Part shown: one piece after another, positions 6,243-15,024 of the stretch | Numbering within the stretch: the stretch's first letter is position 1 | Layout of the letters: every line of letters begins with the position of its first letter | Assembly (NCBI GenBank): GCA_035511515.1 | Contig: DATKFG010000117.1 | Coordinates: forward strand, 1 to 15,024 | DNA length: 15,024 nt | DNA from: VBCK01 sp035511515 | GTDB lineage: Bacteria > Pseudomonadota > Gammaproteobacteria > Burkholderiales > Burkholderiaceae_F | Reading direction: 5' to 3' | Notes under the pieces: generated by a model | The model's database searches: none | What the model was told of the DNA's origin: nothing | Seen by the model: only the letters and a program-made list of their open reading frames with translations | Made by a program: the position numbers and the translations under genes

Positions 6243-6845
6243 GTGAGACTCGGCCCAGCGCTGGATGGTGTCGTCGATGCGCTGAAGCGCTTGCCCGGGA
6301 TCGGGCCGCGGTCGGCGCAGCGGATCGCGTTTCACCTGCTGCAGTTCGACCGGCCGCTGGCCGCCGAGCTGGGGCGCGCACTGCTGGGCGCAGTCGACCG
6401 CGTCGGGCACTGCGCGCGCTGCAACACGCTGAGCGAGCAGCCGGTGTGCGCGACCTGCGCCGATCCGAAACGCGACCCGGGCCTGCTGTGCGTGGTCGAA
6501 TCGCCCGCCGATCAGCTGGTGATCGAGCAATCGCTGTCGTACTCGGGGCTGTATTTCGTGCTGCTCGGAAGGCTCTCGCCGCTGGACGGGGTCGGCCCGC
6601 GCGAGATCCAGATGGACCGGCTGCTGGAACGGGTCGGCGACGGCGTCGTGCGCGAGGTGATCGTCGCCACCTCCTTCACTCCCGAGGGCGACGCGACGGC
6701 CCACTACATCGGGGAGCTGGCCCGCACGCGCGATGCGGGCATCAAGGTCACGCGCCTGGCGCGCGGCGTGCCGGCCGGGTCCGAGCTGGAGTACACCGAC
6801 GTGAACACGATCGCGCAGGCGATGCTGGATCGCCGCGCGGAGTGA
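6243..6845 (+). CDS. recR: Recombination mediator protein RecR
   Basis: This 200-residue protein acts with RecO (and RecF) to load RecA on SSB-coated single-stranded gaps. It shows the expected order: helix-hairpin-helix LKRLPGIGPRSAQRIAFHLL (14-33), a C4 zinc finger C57-C60-C69-C72 (CARCNTLSEQPVCATC), and a Toprim domain from about residue 80 with VVESPADQLVIEQ, followed by ATSFTPEGDATAHYI and the C-terminal VTRLARGVPAGSELEYTDVNTIAQAML. Length matches the family (about 200). The start is GTG at 6243 with no clear Shine-Dalgarno, 7 bp after ybaB, so translational coupling with ybaB is likely. The stop is 2 bp before the start of the CoA-transferase gene. Confidence 0.97.
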   Translation: MRLGPALDGVVDALKRLPGIGPRSAQRIAFHLLQFDRPLAAELGRALLGAVDRVGHCARCNTLSEQPVCATCADPKRDPGLLCVVESPADQLVIEQSLSYSGLYFVLLGRLSPLDGVGPREIQMDRLLERVGDGVVREVIVATSFTPEGDATAHYIGELARTRDAGIKVTRLARGVPAGSELEYTDVNTIAQAMLDRRAE

Positions 6846-6847
6846 CG

Positions 6848-8053
6848 ATGAACGGGCCGCTGGCCGGCGTGAAGGTGCTCGAGCTGGGCACGCTGATCGC
6901 GGGCCCGTTCGCGGCGCGGGTGCTGGCCGAATTCGGCGCCGACGTGATCAAGGTGGAAGATCCCGACGGCGGCGATCCGTTGCGGCGCTGGCGCCACTTG
7001 CACCAGGGCACCTCGCTGTGGTGGGCGGTGCAGGCCCGCAACAAGAAATCGGTTGCGCTGAATCTGAAGGATCCGCGCGCGTGCGCGCTGGCCCGGCAGC
7101 TCGCGTTGCAAGCCGACATCGTGATCGAGAACTTCCGCCCCGGCGTGCTGGACAAGCTCGGGCTCGGCTACGCGCAGCTCGCCGAACAGAACCCGGCCAC
7201 GATCATGATTCGGCTGTCGGGCTACGGCCAGACGGGGCCGATGCGCGAGCGGCCCGGATTCGGCGCGATCGGCGAGGCGATGGGCGGCATCCGGCACGTG
7301 ACCGGATACCCCGACCGGCCACCGGTGCGAATCGGCCTGTCGATCGGCGATTCGATCGCCGCGCTGCACGCGGTGGCCGGCGCGCTGATGGCGCTGCGCT
7401 ACCGCGACGCCACCGGCGGGGCAGGCCGCGGCCGCGGCCAGATGGTCGATGTGGCGCTGTACGAGTCGGTGTTCAACATGATGGAAAGCGCCGTGCCGGA
7501 GTATGACCGCTTCGGGGTCGTTCGCGAGCGCACGGGCACGTCGCTGCCGGGCATCGTGCCGTCGAACACGTACACGTGCGGAGACGGCGCCGCGATCGTG
7601 GTCGGGGGCAACGGCGATGCGATCTTCAAGCGGCTGATGGCCGCGGTCGGACGGCCGGATCTGGGCGACGACCCGCGGCTGGCTCACAACGACGGCCGCG
7701 TGCCGCGCGCCGGCGAAATCGACGCGGCGATACAGCAGTGGTGCAGCCGCCAGCCGATCGACCAGGCCCTGGCTGCGCTGGAGCAGGCGCAGGTTCCAGC
7801 CTCGCGCATCTACAGCGTCGCCGACATGTTCCGCGACCCGCAGTTTGCGGCCCGCGCGATGATCGAGGAGCACGCGCTGGGCGACGGCACGCCGCTGAAA
7901 GTGCCGGCCATCGTGCCCAAGCTGTCTGAAACGCCGGGGCGCACGCGCTGGCTCGGCCCGGCGCTGGGCGAGCACACCGACGAGGTGCTCGGATCGATCG
8001 GCGTAAGCCGCGCGCAGATCGACGAGTTGCGGCGCGACGGAGCGATCCTTTGA
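6848..8053 (+). CDS. Family III CoA-transferase (CaiB/BaiF/Frc type)
   Basis: This 401-residue protein moves coenzyme A between carboxylic acids through an aspartyl-CoA mixed anhydride. The opening LAGVKVLELGTLIAGPFAARVLAEFGADVIKVE is characteristic, as are RNKKSVALNLKDP, VIENFRPGVLDKLGLGY, and RLSGYGQTGP. D168 in GLSIGDSIAALHAVAG aligns with the catalytic aspartate of formyl-CoA transferase (Asp169), and VVGGNGD lies where the glycine-rich loop that covers the active site is found. The ATG at 6848 is the family start and sits 2 bp after the recR stop. Acyl substrates vary widely in this family and nothing here identifies them. The gene looks like a passenger in the dnaX-ybaB-recR transcript. 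It ends towards a convergent gene. Confidence 0.93.
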   Translation: MNGPLAGVKVLELGTLIAGPFAARVLAEFGADVIKVEDPDGGDPLRRWRHLHQGTSLWWAVQARNKKSVALNLKDPRACALARQLALQADIVIENFRPGVLDKLGLGYAQLAEQNPATIMIRLSGYGQTGPMRERPGFGAIGEAMGGIRHVTGYPDRPPVRIGLSIGDSIAALHAVAGALMALRYRDATGGAGRGRGQMVDVALYESVFNMMESAVPEYDRFGVVRERTGTSLPGIVPSNTYTCGDGAAIVVGGNGDAIFKRLMAAVGRPDLGDDPRLAHNDGRVPRAGEIDAAIQQWCSRQPIDQALAALEQAQVPASRIYSVADMFRDPQFAARAMIEEHALGDGTPLKVPAIVPKLSETPGRTRWLGPALGEHTDEVLGSIGVSRAQIDELRRDGAIL

Positions 8054-8061
8054 TATCTGCC

Positions 8062-8094
8062 ACCCGCACCCCCGACCGGTGTGGGAGAGGGGAG
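8062..8094. repeat. Degenerate GC-rich inverted repeat in the convergent spacer
   Basis: The 96-bp space between the CoA-transferase and the convergent membrane-protein gene holds ACCCGCACCCCCGACC followed by GGTGTGGGAGAGGGGAG, an imperfect inverted repeat. The left half resembles CCCTCACCCCCGGCCCC at 14906-14922 downstream of greA. It may be an eroded copy of an intergenic repeat, and it could help end transcription from both sides. No T-tract is present on either strand. Confidence 0.35.
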
Positions 8095-8149
8095 TTCAGC
8101 GCGCGACATCAACAGGCGTCTACAACGTTGCGACGCAGCGCACAGACCG

Positions 8150-9700
8150 CTACGACCTCGGCGGCATGCGCGTTCTGGGCGATGACGTGAACAGCGTGGT
8201 CGGCGGGTGGTGGGTGGGGGGTAGGCCGCCCAGCTGGCCCGTGCCTTCGAAGTAGGTCGTCAGGCGCGAATGGATCTGCTCGGCCAGCGTGGTCAGCCGC
8301 CGGCGCACGTAGCCGGTGTAGATGCCCAGCAGGCAGTCGGCCAGTTGACGCCCGTACAGCTGGCGCAGGTGCGCGTCGGTCAGGATCGCGTCCAGCACCC
8401 GCAGCGCGGCGGCGTCCTCGCGCAGCCTGACCAGGCGCCGCGCCAGTCGCAGGTGCTCGTCGATCGGAATCACCTTCAGTACCTTGGGCTGCGTCAGCTG
8501 CAGGAAGGCCTTGCGCATCTGGTCGGAGTGCGATCGGGATCGCAGCCACAGCAGGCGCAGCGCCGCGTCCTGCAGCGTGGTCTCATCCGGGCCGAGCAGT
8601 GCGACGTTCAGGTACGAGCACAGGTGCTCGAGGCGCTGCGGCTCCAGGTCCACCAGCTCCTTGAAAAGCTCTTTGGCACGGCGCGTGTCCTGGCGCTTGG
8701 CGGCCTCGCGCGCCTCGTACGCCAGCCCGGAGTGCCGCTCGCCACCGGCGTCGGCGGCCTGTGGCCGCGCGGTCAATTCCTCGAAGCGGCGCGAATCGCG
8801 CAGTTTCAGCGTCCCGGCCAGTACGGCCCCAAAGGCCGCTCCGAACAGGTCGGCCGGCAGGGCCACCGCTGCGCGCGCCCCAAGAAACCAGCGCGTCGCC
8901 TCCACGCCGACCAGTATCACCAGCGCGGCCAGCCCCGGCACGCCGATCGTGGTCCGGCTCAGCGTCAGTCGCGCGTGGACCGATCGGGTTCCGAACGTCG
9001 CGGCCAGCAACCCGGCCAGCGCCGCCAGCGCCGCCCAGTCCCCTTCGGCCGGCCGGTCGGAAAACAGCAGGTTCACAACGCCGCCGACTGCACCCCCTCC
9101 CAGGTAGCACAGAAGGAAAACACCCCCGCCGGCGGCCGCCTCCGCCAGGGGGCCGATCAGCAGCAGCACCACCAGGCTGGTTAACCAGGCCGCTAGGGAC
9201 GGGTGCAGGAACAGGTACGTGACCAGGCGCCACGGCTCGGCCCAGGCCCGGGCCGACAGCGCCAGGCGCGGCCCCAACGCGGAAGCCGTCAGCTGATCGA
9301 AGCGGCGCCGCTCGGCCTGCCATTGCGCGTAGCCGGGGTCCAGTGGCGTGACCACCTTGTCGGCATGCAGGTCCCGGTCGAAGGCGCGGTCCGAGCGCAG
9401 CGCCTCGATCGTTGCCGCCGGGTCGGCGGGCCGGCCGGTCGAGGGGCCGGCGAAGCGCTCCAGTTGCATCAGGCGCGCGACGGCGTCCGGGTCGGCGCTT
9501 TGCTGCAGGTACTCGCGGTAGCGCGGCAGCTCGATGGCCGCCAGGCCGCTGTCCACGTAGTGGGTCGCCGCCTCAGTCAGTATCGTGCGGTCGCGGGTGG
9601 CGCACACGACGAAGACAACCGTGCTGGCCAGCGCCAGTGCCAGCGTGGCCAGAGGGACCGGGGCGGTCCCTGAGCCGCGTCGTATCGGCAGAACGATCAC
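8150..9700 (-). CDS. Rhomboid-like membrane protein, apparently without catalytic residues, with helical-repeat C terminus
   Basis: This 516-residue protein is predicted to sit in the inner membrane. There is an N-terminal membrane segment (about 15-35), a soluble loop (36-155), and a bundle of five or six hydrophobic segments (about 157-183, 192-213, 220-237, 252-275, 280-300). LVTYLFLHPSLAAWLTSLVVLLLIGPLAEAAAGGGVFLLCYLGGGAVGG follows the rhomboid pattern of a first segment with FLH, then the E-G-x-FL-YL-GG helix. Where active rhomboids have GASG, this protein has EGDWAALAALAG (219-230), and where the catalytic histidine is expected in the last segment it has LPADLFGAAFGAVLAG. Both catalytic residues therefore seem absent. 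Residues about 324-480 are charged and helical, resembling TPR-like repeats. The last 26 residues are Pro/Thr/Ser-rich and may be a late frameshift or extension. The start is GTG at 9700 with a weak Shine-Dalgarno, so it is uncertain. Confidence 0.75.
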   Translation of the reverse strand: MIVLPIRRGSGTAPVPLATLALALASTVVFVVCATRDRTILTEAATHYVDSGLAAIELPRYREYLQQSADPDAVARLMQLERFAGPSTGRPADPAATIEALRSDRAFDRDLHADKVVTPLDPGYAQWQAERRRFDQLTASALGPRLALSARAWAEPWRLVTYLFLHPSLAAWLTSLVVLLLIGPLAEAAAGGGVFLLCYLGGGAVGGVVNLLFSDRPAEGDWAALAALAGLLAATFGTRSVHARLTLSRTTIGVPGLAALVILVGVEATRWFLGARAAVALPADLFGAAFGAVLAGTLKLRDSRRFEELTARPQAADAGGERHSGLAYEAREAAKRQDTRRAKELFKELVDLEPQRLEHLCSYLNVALLGPDETTLQDAALRLLWLRSRSHSDQMRKAFLQLTQPKVLKVIPIDEHLRLARRLVRLREDAAALRVLDAILTDAHLRQLYGRQLADCLLGIYTGYVRRRLTTLAEQIHSRLTTYFEGTGQLGGLPPTHHPPTTLFTSSPRTRMPPRS

Positions 9701-9747
9701 TGGGCGTGGCTGAACCGGTGCATCGGCGTATCCCGGGGCGCGGCCGC

Positions 9748-9753
9748 TATAAT
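9748..9753 (+). promoter_or_regulatory. -10 element of the probable carAB promoter
   Basis: A perfect TATAAT lies in the 188-bp spacer between the divergent membrane-protein gene and carA. No good -35 is visible at 16-18 bp (the 17-bp position reads GGCGTA), so an activator or a weak promoter is possible. Transcription would begin near 9760 and leave a leader of about 130 bases before carA. The leader shows no obvious terminator, uracil-tract attenuator or operator that I can name. The rest of the spacer shows nothing further. Confidence 0.55.
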
Positions 9754-9878
9754 CGACTAGTTTAAGCGGCGCGCGGTCAGCCGATCCATCTGTTTGGCAA
9801 CTCGCGCAGCCGCATATCGCCGCCAGGGCGCCGGTCGTCGTCCCGCGATCCCGTCACGCCCGTCCGGCCCGCCTTTGC

Positions 9879-9884
9879 AGGAGA
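9879..9884 (+). promoter_or_regulatory. Shine-Dalgarno sequence that sets the carA TTG start
   Basis: AGGAGA lies 4 bases before TTG at 9889. No ATG or GTG in the carA frame is available near the expected N terminus, and the GTG at 9885 is in another frame. The ribosome site therefore decides the start in favour of TTG. Confidence 0.7.
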
Positions 9885-9888
9885 GTGT

Positions 9889-11031
9889 TTGGCCCGCCTG
9901 TTCGACGATCCCCGCCCGCCGGCGCTGCTCGCGCTCGCTGACGGCTCCGTCTTTCAGGGCGTCAGCATCGGGGCTTCCGGCTCAGCCAGCGGCGAGGTGG
10001 TCTTCAACACGGCATTGACCGGATATCAGGAGATCCTGAGCGACCCGAGTTACTGCCGCCAGATCGTCACGTTGACGTACCCGCACATCGGCAATGTCGG
10101 CGCCAACGGCGAAGACGACGAGGCCCCGACCGTGTTCGCGGCCGGACTGATCGTGCGGGACCTGTCGCACTTCGCGTCGAACTTCCGTGCGGAACGCTCG
10201 CTGGAGCACTACCTGGCGGACCGCGCGGTGGTCGGCATCGCCGGGATCGACACGCGCCGGCTCACGCGCCTGCTGCGCGACCGGGGATCGCAGCCGGGCG
10301 CGATCGTGTCGGGAAGCGACGAGCGCTCCGCGGTGCAGCTGGCGCGCTCGTTCCCGGGCATGGCCGGGCTGGACCTGGCCAAGGTGGTCTCGGTGCGCGA
10401 GCCGTACGACTGGAATGAAACGGCCTGGCAGCTTGGGCGGGGTTACGGCAGCCTCGCCGAGGCGCGCTGGCGCGTGGTGGCGTACGACTTCGGCATCAAG
10501 CGCAACATCCTGCGCTTGCTGGCCGAGCGCGGCTGCCGCGTGACCGTGGTGCCGGCGCAGACGCCGGCGGGCGAAGTGGTGCGGATGCAGCCCGACGGTG
10601 TTTTCCTGTCCAACGGCCCGGGCGATCCGGAGCCGTGCGGCTACGCGATCGAGGCCACGCGCGAGCTGATCGAGCGCGGCTATCCGACCTTCGGCATCTG
10701 CCTCGGTCACCAGATCATGGGGCTCGCGGCGGGCGGGCGCACGCTGAAGATGAAATTCGGCCACCACGGCGCCAACCACCCGGTGCTGGACCTGGACACG
10801 GGCCGCGTGCTGATCACGTCGCAGAACCACGGCTTCGCGGTCGACCCCGCCAGCCTGCCGGCCGGCTGCAGAGTCACCCATCGGTCCCTGTTCGACGGCA
10901 GCCTGCAGGGCTTCCGCCACATCGATCGGCCGGCGTTCTGCTTCCAGGGCCACCCCGAGGCCAGTCCCGGCCCGCACGACGTCGCGGCCCTGTTCGACCG
11001 GTTCGTGCATCTGATGCAGGAGCGCCGCTGA
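9889..11031 (+). CDS. carA: Carbamoyl-phosphate synthase small (glutaminase) subunit
   Basis: This 380-residue subunit hydrolyses glutamine and passes ammonia through a tunnel to CarB, for arginine and pyrimidine synthesis. The N-terminal CarA domain shows LALADGSVFQGVSIGASG, GEVVFNTALTGYQEILSDPSY and TYPHIGNVGANGEDDE. The class I glutamine amidotransferase domain (about 194-380) has the nucleophile C271 in FGICLGHQ, plus H355 and E357 in GHPEASPGPHD, completing the triad. The oxyanion stretch SNGPGDPEPC and K288-containing LKMKFGHHGANHPV are also present. Translation starts at TTG 9889 behind AGGAGA; the resulting MARLFDDPRPPALLALADGS fits the family. Length matches E. coli CarA (382). carB follows after 14 bp, so the two subunits are made from one operon. 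Confidence 0.97.
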   Translation: MARLFDDPRPPALLALADGSVFQGVSIGASGSASGEVVFNTALTGYQEILSDPSYCRQIVTLTYPHIGNVGANGEDDEAPTVFAAGLIVRDLSHFASNFRAERSLEHYLADRAVVGIAGIDTRRLTRLLRDRGSQPGAIVSGSDERSAVQLARSFPGMAGLDLAKVVSVREPYDWNETAWQLGRGYGSLAEARWRVVAYDFGIKRNILRLLAERGCRVTVVPAQTPAGEVVRMQPDGVFLSNGPGDPEPCGYAIEATRELIERGYPTFGICLGHQIMGLAAGGRTLKMKFGHHGANHPVLDLDTGRVLITSQNHGFAVDPASLPAGCRVTHRSLFDGSLQGFRHIDRPAFCFQGHPEASPGPHDVAALFDRFVHLMQERR

Positions 11032-11045
11032 CGGCGGCACCTCCA

Positions 11046-14270
<3,225 letters not shown>

Positions 14271-14305
14271 ACGGTTCATCCGTCCTGGACGGCCGCCCCG
14301 GATGC

Positions 14306-14334
14306 TTGCCAGCACCCGGCCACGCCGGTAAAGT
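14306..14334 (+). promoter_or_regulatory. Probable sigma-70 promoter of greA
   Basis: TTGCCA (14306-14311, five of six consensus bases) and TAAAGT (14329-14334, four of six) are separated by exactly 17 bp. The predicted start is near 14341, in the carB-greA gap and in the right orientation for greA. The intrinsic terminator at 14346-14374 begins about 5 bases later, which makes this a promoter-proximal terminator. Confidence 0.6.
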
Positions 14335-14345
14335 GAGCCGCAGTC

Positions 14346-14374
14346 GGCCCCGGCAGCGTCGGGGCCTTGTTTTT
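14346..14374 (+). terminator. Intrinsic terminator between carB and greA
   Basis: GGCCCCG (14346-14352) and CGGGGCC (14360-14366) form a perfect 7-bp GC stem around a 7-base loop, followed by TTGTTTTT (14367-14374). It will end the carAB transcript, and because a promoter seems to lie just upstream it should also trim greA transcripts. greA starts 40 bp further on. Confidence 0.85.
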
Positions 14375-14413
14375 CCCCCTGAATTTCCTCCCAACCACGG
14401 ATGGCTTCGGCCG

Positions 14414-14890
14414 ATGGCGGCGATTCCGATTACTGCGCGCGGCGCCGAGATGCTCAGGGCCGAACTGAATCGCCTCAAGGCGGTGGACCGGCCGGCGGTG
14501 ATCCAGGCGATCAAGGACGCCCGCGAGAAGGGCGACCTGACCGAGAACGCCGAATACGAGGCGGCGCGCGAGCACCAGGGCTTCATCGAGGGCCGCATCA
14601 AGGAGCTCGAAGGCAAGCTGTCGGCGCTGCAGGTGATCGATCCGGCCACGGTCGACGCCGGCGGCCGGATCGTGTTCGGCGCGACGGTCGAGCTGGAGGA
14701 GGTGGACTCCGGCACCCGGGTCAAGTATCAGATCGTCGGCGACGACGAAGCCGACATCAAGGCCGGATTGATCTCGGTATCCAGTCCGATCGCGCGGGCG
14801 CTGATCGGCAAGAGCGAAGGCGACGTGGCCGAAGTGGCCGCGCCGGCCGGCCCGCGCGAGTACGAGGTTCTGGACGTGCGTTACGTTTGA
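14414..14890 (+). CDS. greA: Transcription elongation factor GreA
   Basis: This 158-residue factor enters the RNA polymerase secondary channel and stimulates cleavage of backtracked RNA, which restarts stalled complexes. The N-terminal coiled coil holds the tip motif KGDLTENAEYEAAREHQ with the acidic residues D41 and E44 that match the E. coli catalytic pair. The C-terminal FKBP-like domain runs from about residue 80, with VFGATVELEEVDSGTRVKYQIVG and SPIARALIGKSEGDVAEVAAPAG. Length equals E. coli GreA (158). The ATG at 14414 gives the family start MAAIPITARGAEMLRAEL; the ribosome site is weak (GGATGG at 14399-14404). The reading frame is open for 36 codons upstream, but that part crosses the terminator. 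Expression is probably limited by the terminator in its leader. The carB-greA neighbourhood is common in betaproteobacteria (from memory). Confidence 0.97.
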   Translation: MAAIPITARGAEMLRAELNRLKAVDRPAVIQAIKDAREKGDLTENAEYEAAREHQGFIEGRIKELEGKLSALQVIDPATVDAGGRIVFGATVELEEVDSGTRVKYQIVGDDEADIKAGLISVSSPIARALIGKSEGDVAEVAAPAGPREYEVLDVRYV

Positions 14891-14920
14891 GCGCGTTTGC
14901 GGCGACCCTCACCCCCGGCC

Positions 14921-14947
14921 CCTTTTCCGGCCTTTGGCCGGAAAAGG
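14921..14947 (+). repeat. Perfect 12-bp hairpin downstream of greA
   Basis: CCTTTTCCGGCC (14921-14932) and GGCCGGAAAAGG (14936-14947) form a perfect stem around TTT. It is preceded by CCCTCACCCCCGGCC. No T-run follows on the plus strand and none follows the reverse reading, so it is not a classical intrinsic terminator, but a stem this strong may still end or stabilise the greA message. Composition suggests an intergenic repeat element. Confidence 0.75.
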
Positions 14948-14960
14948 CGGAGAAAGGGAA

Positions 14961-15001
14961 CGAGGGGGCTCGGCTGGCCCCCTCGTGCTCCCCCAGCCGA
15001 T
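14961..15001 (-). repeat. Intergenic palindromic repeat, copy B (inverted, after greA)
   Basis: CGAGGGGGC (14961-14969) and GCCCCCTCG (14977-14985) form a perfect 9-bp stem around TCGGCTG, followed by TGCTCCCCCAGCCGAT. Read on the minus strand this matches the copy after dnaX at 5794-5833, including the flank outside the stem. The rest of the window (to 15024) shows no gene; the 134 bp after greA hold only this element and the hairpin before it. Confidence 0.8.
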
Positions 15002-15024
15002 GTGAACGGCTGATGGCAAGCAGG

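Noticed and set aside
5794..6246. Open frame of 150 codons overlapping ybaB
   Set aside because: It is a frame-shifted shadow of ybaB and starts within the intergenic hairpin. The ybaB frame has full family similarity.
9794..10018. Possible small leader peptide gene before carA
   Set aside because: It overlaps carA out of frame for most of its length, is Arg/Pro/Ser-rich, and lacks a ribosome site.
14921..14947. Intrinsic terminator of greA
   Set aside because: The stem is perfect, but no T-run follows on either strand, so it was listed as a repeat or hairpin instead.

Overview
This is a GC-rich window (about 70% by eye) of bacterial chromosome. It most likely comes from a betaproteobacterium of the Burkholderiales type. 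That reading is inferred from the gene order (AddAB-like helicase-nuclease, 4.5S RNA, dnaX-ybaB-recR, then carA-carB-greA), from the protein sequences, and from almost complete packing with housekeeping genes. No integrase, transposase, phage gene, tRNA, rRNA or CRISPR array was seen.

Left part (1-5750, + strand). The last 30 codons of an AddB-like nuclease carry the end of its Fe-S cysteine motif and are followed 7 bp later by an AddA-like UvrD-family helicase-nuclease. The gene for 4.5S signal recognition particle RNA begins inside the 3' end of the helicase gene, behind an extended -10 promoter that also lies in that coding sequence. A GNAT acetyltransferase of the SSAT/thialysine type follows, and its stop codon overlaps the start of dnaX.

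Middle part (5751-9700). A 161-bp gap carries a long perfect hairpin that belongs to a dispersed repeat. It is followed by ybaB/ebfC and recR, both tied to recombination and repair, and by a family III CoA-transferase. A convergent minus-strand gene encodes a rhomboid-fold membrane protein that seems to have lost its catalytic residues and carries a helical-repeat cytoplasmic tail.

Right part (9701-15024, + strand). A 188-bp divergent spacer contains a perfect TATAAT and leads into carA (TTG start behind a good Shine-Dalgarno) and carB, the two subunits of carbamoyl-phosphate synthetase for arginine and pyrimidine synthesis. The carB-greA gap holds a plausible sigma-70 promoter whose predicted start lies only a few bases before an intrinsic terminator, ahead of the transcription cleavage factor gene greA. 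Two more hairpins follow greA.

The most unusual signal is repetitive. A short palindromic element with termini CCCTCCTTCGC and GCTACGGAGGG occurs three times, each time in frame inside a conserved gene (twice in the helicase, once inverted in dnaX), and each copy sits beside extra hairpins or small tandem repeats. A second, unrelated palindromic element occurs twice in intergenic DNA (after dnaX, and inverted after greA). These look like REP/RPE-style mobile or selfish elements; that interpretation is inference.
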